Shown here: piece by piece, positions 1 to 6,854 of the stretch | Layout of the letters: each line of letters opens with the position of its first letter | Position numbering within the stretch: position 1 is the first letter of the stretch | NCBI GenBank assembly: GCA_031266775.1 | Contig: JAISAQ010000056.1 | Location: forward strand, 1-34,654 | DNA length: 34,654 nucleotides | Origin: Treponema sp. | GTDB taxonomy: Bacteria; Spirochaetota; Spirochaetia; Treponematales; Breznakiellaceae | Direction: 5' to 3' | Translations under genes and position numbers: made by a program | Notes under the pieces: generated by a model | What the model saw: only the letters and a program-made list of their open reading frames with translations | What the model was told of the DNA's origin: nothing | Databases searched by the model: none

Positions 1-444
1 TGGGTGTATCTGACGGTGGTCCTTGACCTGTATGACCGGAAGGTCATCGGCTGGGCTTTAAGCGGCGATATGGAGACCGTTCATACGGCCATACCCGCGG
101 TGGACATGGCATTTGCAAACCGGAAGGCTCAGGAGGGCCTGATATTCCACTCTGACCGGGGAGTGCAATACTGCGCAAAATCTTTTCGGGACCGTCTTGT
201 GGAACAGTGTCCCTCGGTTCGCCAGAGTATGAGCCGGAAAGGGAATTGCTGGGACAATGCGTGCGCCGAATCGTTTTTCAAAACCCTGAAACGGGAGCTG
301 GAAACACTGGACGGCAAACACTCGGCAGCGGAGGTCAGGCAATCGGTGTTCATGTATCTTGAGGCGTATTATAACCGGATTCGTATACATTCGGCACTTG
401 ACTATGTGGCGCCTAATGTGTTTGACTCAGGGCAAGCCGCTTAA
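1..444 (+). CDS. IS3-family transposase (OrfB), C-terminal part, cut by window start
   Basis: The frame is open from base 1, so the gene starts before the window. About 147 residues of the DDE integrase core are visible. The product would cut and rejoin the ends of an IS3/IS150-type insertion sequence. Visible landmarks are the region after the first catalytic Asp (VVLDLYDRK), the HSDRG motif with the second Asp, and WDNACAESFFKTLKRE with the catalytic Glu. The spacing between second Asp and Glu is 37 residues, two more than the usual 35; an extra PS-type pair just before the QSMSRKGN block accounts for it. The C-terminal YNRIRIHSALDY motif is present, so this end of the gene is complete. The first catalytic Asp and the OrfA frame lie outside the window, so activity cannot be judged. 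Confidence 0.93.
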   Translation, partial: WVYLTVVLDLYDRKVIGWALSGDMETVHTAIPAVDMAFANRKAQEGLIFHSDRGVQYCAKSFRDRLVEQCPSVRQSMSRKGNCWDNACAESFFKTLKRELETLDGKHSAAEVRQSVFMYLEAYYNRIRIHSALDYVAPNVFDSGQAA

Positions 445-472
445 CGGTGTCTACCAAACGGGGTAAAGTCCA
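1..472 (+). mobile_element. Right end of an IS3-family insertion sequence
   Basis: The transposase ends at 444. The bases just after it (about 447-472: GTGTCTACCAAACGG followed by GGTAAAGTCCA) have the look of an IS3-type right terminal inverted repeat, ending in CA as these elements usually do. The left end is outside the window, so the repeat pair and target duplication cannot be confirmed. After 472 the base composition turns AT-rich. Confidence 0.55.
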
Positions 473-563
473 TTGTTCATGAAGTCTCCAAATGTACATT
501 TATGGTACGTTTATTCCGAATTATTATATCATAGTATCACACTAATAGTACAGGATGACTCTA

Positions 564-591
564 TTGACACTTGCGTAATTTCTTGTATTAT
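564..591 (+). promoter_or_regulatory. Strong sigma-70-type promoter ahead of the tRNA remnant
   Basis: TTGACA at 564-569 and TATTAT at 586-591 are separated by 16 bases. The expected start is about 598, immediately before the stretch that ends in half a tRNA. It may be a promoter of the inserted element facing outward, or part of a displaced tRNA promoter. It lies within an AT-rich, gene-free stretch (473-639) in which nothing else was recognised. Confidence 0.5.
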
Positions 592-639
592 CAGTAATTA
601 GTTGCTATACAATACATTAGGGTAAGGTGGGAAAAACAC

Positions 640-680
640 CTTCCAAGCTGGAGACGACGGTTCGATTCCGTTCAGCCGCT
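640..680 (+). other. 3' half of a tRNA-Gly(UCC) gene, probable island attachment site
   Basis: From 640 the sequence reads as a tRNA-Gly from the anticodon loop (CTTCCAA, anticodon TCC) through the 3' side of the anticodon stem (GCTGG), variable loop, a complete T arm (GACGG, loop TTCGATT, CCGTT) and the 3' acceptor strand CAGCCGC plus discriminator T680. The 5' side does not match: bases before 640 (AACAC) cannot pair with GCTGG and no convincing GCGGCTG acceptor strand lies at the right distance. A break exactly at the anticodon loop is the usual footprint of a tyrosine-recombinase island using a tRNA gene. The intact copy would then lie at the far end of the island, outside the window. Confidence 0.7.
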
Positions 681-708
681 TTGTCATTCGAAGGCCCGGT
701 TAACGCCG

Positions 709-741
709 AAGAGCCCTGCCTCGCGGGATTCTTTATTTTTC
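709..741. terminator. Possible terminator between tRNA remnant and mutY-like gene
   Basis: AAGAGCCC at 709-716 can pair, with a mismatch and a G-T pair, with GGGATTCTT at 725-733. It is followed by TATTTTTC on the plus strand. It sits at the end of the former tRNA transcript and at the stop of the convergent mutY-like gene. The stem is imperfect, hence low confidence. Confidence 0.3.
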
Positions 742-1545
742 TTCCCGTATCCGGTATATTCCTCCCTCCTCCCCTACCATCTGTTCCTTTTTCAAAACTT
801 CAAGCACATCGTACAGATCCTCCGCCGCTATTCCCGTCCGGCTGCCCAGGTTTTCCCGGCAGGCGGGTCCGGAGGAAACAAGCGAACGGATAACCGCGCC
901 GCGAAGCTGGCGGAAAGAGCCTTCAAATTTTGCCTGCCTCCCGTAATGGGCGCTCCGCCTTCCGGGGTTCACGGTTATCCGTTTAAGCGCGGCGCCGTAA
1001 TCCATGAGGGCCCAATACCACTGGCGGGGATTCTTCCTGTCCAGAGCCGCGGCAATAAGGGGGAGAATTTCGCCGTCCCGCACGCCGGTTTTGTTTTCGA
1101 AAAAAAAGTGAAGAAAGACCGAACGTATGTTTGTCTCAATGAACACCGCCGGATAGTTGTAGGCGAAACAGGCGACGGCTCCGGCTGTATAGGGCCCTAT
1201 TCCCGGAAACGAAAGCAGTTCTTCCGGGACGCCGGGAACCACGCCCCGGTGCTTTTCCGCAATATACCGGGCGCATTCCTTGAGGCTGCGGCAGCGCCTG
1301 TTGTAGCCAAGGCCGCTCCATTCCCTGAGGGCGTCTTCCAGGGACGCCCGGTTAAGGGCCTTTGGGCTGGGCCATTTTTTCATCCAGCGTTCCCAGTAGG
1401 GGATTACCCGTTCGGTCTGGGTCTGCTGCAGCATGAATTCGGAAACCATCACTCCCCAAGGGGCGGTATTGTCCCTCCAGGGAAACGTCCTTCCCGCCTC
1501 CCGGTAATTGGCGTATATGACCTTCCTGAATTCCGCAGTTTTCAA
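733..1545 (-). CDS. mutY: MutY-like A/G-specific DNA glycosylase, short form without Fe-S cluster
   Basis: The 270-residue protein belongs to the HhH-GPD DNA glycosylase superfamily and most resembles MutY, which removes adenine mispaired with 8-oxoguanine. Visible features are the catalytic Glu36 in SEFMLQQTQ, the helix-hairpin-helix FPGIGPYTAGAV (about 113-124) with Tyr where bifunctional endonuclease III has Lys, and IETNIRSV where MutY has its catalytic Asp; here Glu137 takes that place. After the GPD domain (ALMDYGAALKR) the four cysteines that bind the 4Fe-4S cluster are absent. The NUDIX-like domain that reads 8-oxoG is also missing; instead there is a short winged-helix-like tail. The start overlaps the stop of the kinase gene upstream by 4 nt. 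The family call is sure, the substrate less so. Confidence 0.85.
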   Translation of the reverse strand: MKTAEFRKVIYANYREAGRTFPWRDNTAPWGVMVSEFMLQQTQTERVIPYWERWMKKWPSPKALNRASLEDALREWSGLGYNRRCRSLKECARYIAEKHRGVVPGVPEELLSFPGIGPYTAGAVACFAYNYPAVFIETNIRSVFLHFFFENKTGVRDGEILPLIAAALDRKNPRQWYWALMDYGAALKRITVNPGRRSAHYGRQAKFEGSFRQLRGAVIRSLVSSGPACRENLGSRTGIAAEDLYDVLEVLKKEQMVGEEGGIYRIREEK

Positions 1546-2075
1546 CAGATTTTTTGAAGGATCATGGCGACAATCTCGTCCGGCCCCGCCCTGTCGGTGT
1601 CAATGACAAGATCGGCAAAACCATAATCGTCGTTGTCAATGCCGTAAATTCTAAGGTAGCGTTCATGATCCTGGCGATCCCGTTCCAGGGTAAAGGCCGC
1701 GACTTCTTCTTCGCTTCCCCCTTCCCGCTTCATGATGCGCCGTACCCTGGTTTCGTCCGCGGCCTTGAGGTACACCTTGAGGCCGGCTTCGGGAAGCACC
1801 CAGATGGCAAGCCGGGAACCGAGCACGCAGCCTGAAGCCTCCCTGGCCAGGGCAAGCTGGCGGCTGTCGACTTCCCTGTCCCAGGAATCGTCGGCCGCCG
1901 CCCGCTCAAGCACATCCTTGAGGCTGAGACCGCGTTCTTTGGCAAGGGAACGGAAGGTGAAATTGATAAAGGCAAGATCGAGCCTTTCCGCCGTCATTCT
2001 GCTTATGGTAGTATTGCCGCAGCCGCTTTTTCCCGAAACGGCTATCTTTATTTTTTGCCCCGGCGCGTTTTCCAT
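1542..2075 (-). CDS. Cytidylate-kinase-like (Cmk type 2) P-loop kinase
   Basis: The 177-residue protein matches the AAA_18/cytidylate kinase 2 family, which phosphorylates CMP or dCMP with ATP in pyrimidine recycling. The nucleotide loop GKSGCGNTT (15-23) is followed by ISRMTAERL, as in this family. The C-terminal stretch RYLRIYGID, then ADLVIDTDRAGPDE, is typical. The normally invariant Lys of the P-loop is Asn here, so ATP binding may differ from textbook kinases. ATG was chosen at 2075. The gene is followed by mutY with a 4-nt overlap, so the two are probably co-transcribed from the promoter at 2085-2113. It could instead be a nucleotide sensor or another small kinase. Confidence 0.75.
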   Translation of the reverse strand: MENAPGQKIKIAVSGKSGCGNTTISRMTAERLDLAFINFTFRSLAKERGLSLKDVLERAAADDSWDREVDSRQLALAREASGCVLGSRLAIWVLPEAGLKVYLKAADETRVRRIMKREGGSEEEVAAFTLERDRQDHERYLRIYGIDNDDYGFADLVIDTDRAGPDEIVAMILQKIC

Positions 2076-2084
2076 TCAATCCCT

Positions 2085-2113
2085 ATTGTAACAATAAACG
2101 GCCTTTCTGCCTA
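2085..2113 (-). promoter_or_regulatory. Candidate promoter of the kinase-mutY pair
   Basis: On the minus strand TAGGCA (2108-2113) and TACAAT (2085-2090) are 17 bases apart. The expected start is about 2078, only about three bases before the ATG at 2075, so the transcript would have almost no leader. The -35 box is poor (4 of 6). Confidence 0.4.
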
Positions 2114-2144
2114 TAACGGGGAGACCGTAAAAAAGGCGCCTTCC

Positions 2145-3011
2145 CTACTCCACGTTTCTCAGCTGCTCCCGTATGTTTTCAAGGGCGTTCTTCATCCGTA
2201 CCACAGCCCGGCTTACCTCAAGCTGGGGGGTCTTTGAGCCTATGGTGTTGATTTCCCTGTTGATTTCCTGGCAGAGGAAATCGAGCTTTTTTCCGGGACG
2301 CCCTTCCCGCGCCGTTTCGGCCCTGAATTCCCCAAAATGGGCGGAAAGCCGGGAAATTTCCTCGGAGATGGTGTACTTTACAAGAAGCACCGCGGTTTCG
2401 GCAAGAACGCGGTTTTCATCGGCCGCGCCGCCGAGCAGTTCGGCAAAGCGGCTGCGCAGGTTCTCCTTGATCGACTCTTCAAGGGAAGGGGCAAAGGTAG
2501 AGACGGAAAGAAGATCCTTTTCCATTTCGGAAAGATACGCCAGAATATCCTCTTCGGTGTGCTTCCCCTCCCTTTCGCGTTCCGATTCAAATTCGGCTAT
2601 TGCTTCCCGCATTACCGGCTCAATGAGTTTCCGGTACCGTTCATCGTCCCTTTTCCTGCCGCTTTCAAGAACCCCTTCCATTCCAAGAATATGGGAAAGG
2701 CCGGCCTTCTCGTCTGTGCCGATGGCGGCGGCAAGACTGTCTATGGCCTTTTGATACGCCCTGGCGGCTTCGGTATTTACCGAGACGCTCATCTTTCCGC
2801 CGTATTCCCTGAACCGGACGGAAACTTCCACTTTTCCCCTGCCTATGCGGTCCGAAAGAAGGCCGCGTACCCAGGATTCAATGCCGTAAAGAAAAGGGGG
2901 AAGGCCGGCGTAAATTTCAAGGAAACGGCTGTTATAGCCCCTGATTTCAACCGAAAGGGAATACTCCGGGGCCTCGATTTCCCGGTAGGCGTAGCCCGTC
3001 ATGCTTTTCAC
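2145..3011 (-). CDS. yicC: YicC family endoribonuclease
   Basis: The 288-residue protein matches YicC throughout: the N-terminal SMTGYAYREIE motif, the NSRFLEIYAGLP block (the family usually reads N-x-R-x-L), RIGRGKVEVSVRF, and the DUF1732 C-terminus ending RMKNALENIREQLRNVE. YicC proteins are cytoplasmic RNA-cleaving enzymes linked to small-RNA turnover in E. coli. The GTG start at 3011 overlaps the TGA of murC (GTGA) and gives the family-typical MKSMTGY beginning; an ATG three codons later is the alternative. The overlap suggests translational coupling to murC. The short gap to the next gene (2076-2144) carries that gene's promoter. Confidence 0.93.
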   Translation of the reverse strand: MKSMTGYAYREIEAPEYSLSVEIRGYNSRFLEIYAGLPPFLYGIESWVRGLLSDRIGRGKVEVSVRFREYGGKMSVSVNTEAARAYQKAIDSLAAAIGTDEKAGLSHILGMEGVLESGRKRDDERYRKLIEPVMREAIAEFESEREREGKHTEEDILAYLSEMEKDLLSVSTFAPSLEESIKENLRSRFAELLGGAADENRVLAETAVLLVKYTISEEISRLSAHFGEFRAETAREGRPGKKLDFLCQEINREINTIGSKTPQLEVSRAVVRMKNALENIREQLRNVE

Positions 3012-4447
3012 TTTTTTTCCCTGAAATAACCGTACAGTTCTTCCGCGAGGACCCAGTTGTTTCCGGCGCCCATGGTAATAAAAAGATCCCCTTCCTTAAG
3101 CATAGCCTTGAGGGCAGAGACCGCGTCAAGAGGCTCCCCGGCGTAACTTACACCGTCCCTTAAGGACGCGGTCTTTTCGTAAAGCGTGCGCCCGTCTACG
3201 CCGCCCAAATAATGCTCGCGGGCCGAACCGTAAATCTTGTGAAGAAAGACCGCGTCGGCATTCTTGAACGAGGCGGCAAAATCATCAAGCAGCGCCGCTG
3301 TGCGGCTGTAGGTATGGGACATGAAACTTGCAACGATCCTCCGGTTCGGGTAGAATTCACGCAGCCCTTCAAGTGTCGCCGCTATGGCCGTGGGGTGGTG
3401 TCCGTAGTCGTCCATAAAAAGAATGCCCCCCGCCTCCCCGATTATTTCTTCTCTCCGTTTTGATCCCCTGAATTCCTCAAGCGCCTTCCGCGCCCCCTCC
3501 TGCCCCGGGCCGCTCCAGCCGCCGAATTCGGCCTTTACAAGCGACGACACCAGGGCAAGGGCGCCCGCCGCGTCCACCGCCATGTGCCTGCCCGGAATAC
3601 GGAGCGTTATGGTTCCGGGAAAACCTTCGATGGTCATTTCGGCCCTTTCGTTTTTCACCACGTAGTTTGTTATGCGGAATTCCCCGGCGGCGTTAAATCC
3701 GTAGGGTATAAGGGTAAGCGGCCGCCATTCCTTTTCCAGAACGGAAACAATTTCCGTGGCGCCCGGATCGTCGGCGCAGTAAATGAGTTCGCCTCCGGGC
3801 GGAAGCAGGCGGCAGTATTCAAGAAAGGCGTTGCGTATAGATTCATAGCCGGGATAATAATCCTGGTGATCGCTTTCCACGCTGGTCAGGACTATGCGCC
3901 TTGGCCTGAACGAAAGAAAATGCCGTCTGTATTCGCAGGTTTCGGCGATAAAATATGTATTCCCGAGCGACAGGGTGGAACGCCCGCCGAAACTGCCGAC
4001 GGCGCTTCCGGCAAGCACCTGTACAGGAAGAGAAGCCCCCCTGGCAAGGGCCCCCGCCATTGCCGTAGTAGTTGTTTTTCCGTGTACGCCCGCTATGCCG
4101 GAAGAATCGAAGAGTTCCGAATAAAGCCCCAGCGCGTCGGTATATTTAAGGACGGGAAGCCCCCGCCGCAGCGCTTCGGCTATTTCAGGATTGGTTTCCG
4201 CGTCATAGGCCGCCGAGTGGATCACAAGGGCAAAATCGTCCTTTATATGATCCGCGTCAAAGGACTGGTAATAAGGTATTCCCAGATCATCGAGAATACG
4301 ATCTGTGTAGAATACCTCGGCCCGATCGGACCCCAGAACTTTCCCGCCACCTGCCGACATCAATTCGGCGAACGCGCACATTCCAGTTCCCTTGATGCCG
4401 ATAAAGTAAATTGTCTGTCCGTTCTCAAGGATTTTTTTTAATTCCAT
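3008..4447 (-). CDS. murC: UDP-N-acetylmuramate--L-alanine ligase
   Basis: This cytoplasmic Mur ligase uses ATP to add L-alanine to UDP-MurNAc, the first amino acid of the peptidoglycan stem. It has the N-terminal Rossmann loop IYFIGIKGTGM, the ATP loop GVHGKTTTT near residue 120, the central SDHQDYYPGY region, and the C-terminal domain with DDYGHHPTAI and MGAGNNWVL. The length of about 479 residues is normal. Two in-frame ATGs exist, at 4453 and 4447; the second is preferred because the best promoter would start transcription at about 4449. No Shine-Dalgarno sequence precedes either. The CEYRRHFL segment recalls Mpl-type recycling ligases too, but overall MurC fits best. The stop overlaps yicC by 4 nt. 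Confidence 0.9.
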   Translation of the reverse strand: MELKKILENGQTIYFIGIKGTGMCAFAELMSAGGGKVLGSDRAEVFYTDRILDDLGIPYYQSFDADHIKDDFALVIHSAAYDAETNPEIAEALRRGLPVLKYTDALGLYSELFDSSGIAGVHGKTTTTAMAGALARGASLPVQVLAGSAVGSFGGRSTLSLGNTYFIAETCEYRRHFLSFRPRRIVLTSVESDHQDYYPGYESIRNAFLEYCRLLPPGGELIYCADDPGATEIVSVLEKEWRPLTLIPYGFNAAGEFRITNYVVKNERAEMTIEGFPGTITLRIPGRHMAVDAAGALALVSSLVKAEFGGWSGPGQEGARKALEEFRGSKRREEIIGEAGGILFMDDYGHHPTAIAATLEGLREFYPNRRIVASFMSHTYSRTAALLDDFAASFKNADAVFLHKIYGSAREHYLGGVDGRTLYEKTASLRDGVSYAGEPLDAVSALKAMLKEGDLFITMGAGNNWVLAEELYGYFREKK

Positions 4448-4455
4448 ACCCATTG

Positions 4456-4484
4456 ATCATACTTTAAAGAATAGAGTTGTTCAA
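4456..4484 (-). promoter_or_regulatory. murC promoter (divergent, leaderless type)
   Basis: On the minus strand TTGAAC (4479-4484) and TATGAT (4456-4461) lie 17 bases apart. Transcription would begin at about 4449, one or two bases before the ATG at 4447. The -35 lies inside the palindrome that also holds the folC -35. Confidence 0.5.
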
Positions 4485-4505
4485 TAACTTCAATTATTTT
4501 ACAAT
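4474..4505. repeat. Dispersed palindromic repeat, copy 1
   Basis: GTTGTTCAATAAC (4476-4488) is itself palindromic with one G-T pair, and is followed by TTCA and a degenerate right arm. A 23-nt stretch here (4474-4496) recurs at 14510-14532 with one difference. This copy is built into the murC/folC promoter region and supplies both -35 elements. Confidence 0.6.
4477..4505 (+). promoter_or_regulatory. folC promoter (divergent, leaderless type)
   Basis: TTGTTC (4477-4482) and TACAAT (4500-4505) are 17 bases apart. The expected start is base 4512, the A of the folC ATG. The intervening bases are TTCCCCC, so there is no ribosome-binding site. Confidence 0.5.
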
Positions 4506-4511
4506 TCCCCC

Positions 4512-5918
4512 ATGAACAACATTTCGGCAGAAGATTTGTCCCGCGTTACCGGTTCCTCCTGTGTTTTCGCCTGGATCTCGCGGTTTATCAATCTGGAAAA
4601 AAGTTCCGGAAGCCCGGACGGGAAAGCTTTCCGCCTTGACCGCATGGAGGCCCTCGCGGAGGCGGCGGGGCACCCTGAAAGGTGCGCCCCCGTCGTTCAT
4701 GTGGCAGGTTCAAAGGGAAAGGGAACGGTTACCGGAATGATCGCCGCCATTCTTGAGTCAGGCGGGCTGCGAACGGCCCGCTACATGTCCCCCGATCTTG
4801 GGGACAGGCGGGAGCGCATTACTATGGGAAATGTTTTTTTTGATGAAAAGACATACGCCCGGGCGGGAAGGGAACTCATCCGTGCGGAGGAAAAGGCCGT
4901 GCGCGGCGCGGCGGGCACGGCGGGACTTTTTAACGCGGACGGCGAAGGGCCGACTTTCTTTGAGCTTATGACCCTGTATTTTTTTCTCTGCGCGCGGGAA
5001 GCCCGCTGTGGCGCGATGGCGGTGGAGACCGGCCTGGGCGGAAGGCTTGACGCCACCAACATTGTCGATCCCCTGGTTTCCGTCATTACCCTGATAGAGA
5101 AGGAGCACACTGAATATCTTGGAAATACCATAGGGGAAATAGCCGGGGAAAAGGCGGGAATCATAAAACGGGGAAAGCCCCTGATCCTCGCCGAACAGCC
5201 CCCCGAAGCCCTCGAGGTTTTCAGGAAAAGGGCGGAACTCTCCGGCTCCCCGCTTCTGTACCTTCCCGAACGCGCCCTTGTCAAAGACCTCCGCGTGAGC
5301 CGGGCGGGAACGCGTTTTACCGTCGATTTTCCGGGAACGCCGCCTGAATCTTTTCCCGGACTGTTCGTGCCCATTCCCGGCGAAATCCAGGCGTATAACG
5401 CCGCCCTTGCGCTGCTGGCGGTAAAGACGGCCTTTCCCGCCCTTGACGCGGCGGCGGCCGCGAAGGCCCTCGGCGGCTTTACCCTTCCCGGCCGTTTTGA
5501 AAAAGTACGCGAAGATCCCGCAGTGATAATAGACGGGGCGCACACGGCAGGAAGCGCCGGACAGTGCGCCAAAACCTTCGCCGGCCTGTACGGGCAGGGC
5601 GTCCTTCTTTTTGGCTGCGCCGAAGGAAAGGACGCCGCCGGAATGGCCGAAATCCTCGTTCCCCGTTTCCCGTACATCATCATCACCACTCCCGGGATCT
5701 TCAAAAAAAGCAACCCCGAAAAAACCTTTGAGGCTTTCAAGGCGGCGGCCCGAGGAACAGGCGCGGGTGCGGATGTGACGCTCGCGGCGGATACGAAGGA
5801 GGCGGTGGAAAAGGCGCTTGAGACAGGCGTAAAAAAGGGGCTTCCGGTTCTGGGGACAGGATCGTTTTACCTCGCGGCGGAAATCAGGAAGCTCCTGCTT
5901 CAGGACAGCGGTTCCTGA
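4512..5918 (+). CDS. folC: Bifunctional folylpolyglutamate synthase / dihydrofolate synthase
   Basis: FolC joins glutamate to dihydropteroate and to folates, keeping them inside the cell. The Mur-ligase fold is clear: ATP loop VAGSKGKGTV (64-73), the YMSPDLGDRRERI substrate loop, ETGLGGRLDATN, and the C-terminal domain with PGRFEKVREDPAVIIDGAH. At 468 residues it is slightly longer than the usual 420-440, mainly in an N-terminal extension. The ATG at 4512 has no Shine-Dalgarno sequence; the promoter places transcription start on it. It is monocistronic and converges with the pseudouridine synthase gene at 5940. One enzyme probably does both steps, but the residues separating mono- from bifunctional forms cannot be judged by eye. 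Confidence 0.92.
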   Translation: MNNISAEDLSRVTGSSCVFAWISRFINLEKSSGSPDGKAFRLDRMEALAEAAGHPERCAPVVHVAGSKGKGTVTGMIAAILESGGLRTARYMSPDLGDRRERITMGNVFFDEKTYARAGRELIRAEEKAVRGAAGTAGLFNADGEGPTFFELMTLYFFLCAREARCGAMAVETGLGGRLDATNIVDPLVSVITLIEKEHTEYLGNTIGEIAGEKAGIIKRGKPLILAEQPPEALEVFRKRAELSGSPLLYLPERALVKDLRVSRAGTRFTVDFPGTPPESFPGLFVPIPGEIQAYNAALALLAVKTAFPALDAAAAAKALGGFTLPGRFEKVREDPAVIIDGAHTAGSAGQCAKTFAGLYGQGVLLFGCAEGKDAAGMAEILVPRFPYIIITTPGIFKKSNPEKTFEAFKAAARGTGAGADVTLAADTKEAVEKALETGVKKGLPVLGTGSFYLAAEIRKLLLQDSGS

Positions 5919-5939
5919 CAGGGGGCGCGGGTCCGGGTC

Positions 5940-6707
5940 TCAGGATGGAAAGACAAGCGGGGCGGCGCGGTATTCCCGCCGCTCACCGGAAAGGGGATCG
6001 GTAAAAAAGAGGGCCTCACAGCGGAGCGCGAGGCCCTCCCGTTCCGGAACCGCGCCGCGTCTTGCCGTGGTTCCATCGGCGTCCCCCGGACCGTACAGCG
6101 CGTCGTTAAGAATAGGCGCGCCTATCCATGCAAGATGACAGCGTATCTGATGACGGAAACCTTTTCGTATACGCAGCCTTACATACTCAGGGCCGCCGAG
6201 ATCCGTACGAGCGAGAATCTCCGTGACGTACGGCTTTCCGGCGGCTGTTTTTTTCCCCTTCGCGTTATCTTCCCCGCTCCCGGCGTCTCTTCCTTCCGTA
6301 ACGGGCCGCACCGCCTTCCGCCCCTTCCCGTATGGCCTGAAACGGCTTTCTATGCGATCCGCAAAAACAGGCGGAGGGGGAAATCCCGGCGGACGTTCCC
6401 CGCGGGGAAAAACCACCGCGCCATATTCCTTTACAATGCGGCCTTCTTCCTGCTGAAGCAGAAGAGCGTCAAAGGCCCGCTGGTTTTTCGCGACAAGCAC
6501 AAGGCCGTCGGTTTCAAAATCAAGACGGTAAAGGAGGCCGCCTTCAATCTTTTTTCTGCCCGTAATTTCCAGCGCGGGAGGAAAGAGGGCGCCGAACCAT
6601 TCAGCAAGAGTGCCCCCCTCCCCTTCGCGGAGGGGAGCGGTATGCATGAACGGGGGCTTGTAAACGGCGGCGTATGAAGGAGTTTCCCCGATGACGCGCG
6701 CTTCCAT
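5940..6707 (-). CDS. RluA-family pseudouridine synthase without S4 domain
   Basis: The enzyme converts uridine to pseudouridine in rRNA or tRNA. The catalytic block GGLLYRLDFETDGLVLVAKN carries the essential Asp in RLD; VYKPPFMH near the N-terminus and VRLRIRKGFRHQIRCHLAWIGAPI near the C-terminus are family motifs. From the ATG at 6707 the protein has 255 residues, starting directly with the catalytic domain. The frame stays open to an ATG at 6800 that has a decent ribosome-binding site (CGGAG), but those extra 31 residues are read through a palindromic repeat block and match nothing in the family. The target uridine cannot be told from sequence. It lies downstream of a second, rluD-like gene. 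Confidence 0.85.
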   Translation of the reverse strand: MEARVIGETPSYAAVYKPPFMHTAPLREGEGGTLAEWFGALFPPALEITGRKKIEGGLLYRLDFETDGLVLVAKNQRAFDALLLQQEEGRIVKEYGAVVFPRGERPPGFPPPPVFADRIESRFRPYGKGRKAVRPVTEGRDAGSGEDNAKGKKTAAGKPYVTEILARTDLGGPEYVRLRIRKGFRHQIRCHLAWIGAPILNDALYGPGDADGTTARRGAVPEREGLALRCEALFFTDPLSGERREYRAAPLVFPS

Positions 6708-6714
6708 GTCAGTT

Positions 6715-6850
6715 GAGCTTGCTGCAAAACCCGGTTGGTTTTGCAACAAGCTCTTGGAGAAAATTGCCAATTTCTTGTAAGGCAGGCATTTACGGTTCAT
6801 GCAATTTTCTCCGGGGTAAGAAGCCGTTCCAAAAACTGAAGTTTTGGAAC
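6715..6850. repeat. Block of three inverted repeats (REP-like) between two pseudouridine synthase genes
   Basis: Three structures sit side by side. First, a 17-bp stem with one mismatch (6715-6731 with 6737-6753, 5-base loop). Second, a perfect 12-bp inverted repeat GGAGAAAATTGC at 6756-6767 and its complement at 6801-6812. Third, GTTCCAAAA at 6826-6834 with TTTTGGAAC at 6842-6850, which on the minus strand has the loop TTCA. The last may end transcription of the rluD-like gene. The block is clearly richer in A and T than its neighbours. Confidence 0.75.
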
Positions 6851-6854
6851 AGCC

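Noticed and set aside
600..680. A complete tRNA gene at 600-680
   Set aside because: GTTGCTA at 601 pairs only partly with the 3' acceptor strand, the anticodon stem has one pair out of five and the D arm is absent, so only the 3' half is called.
4494..5740. Minus-strand open frames opposite folC
   Set aside because: Arg/Pro/Gly-rich translations typical of shadow frames, while folC has all its motifs.
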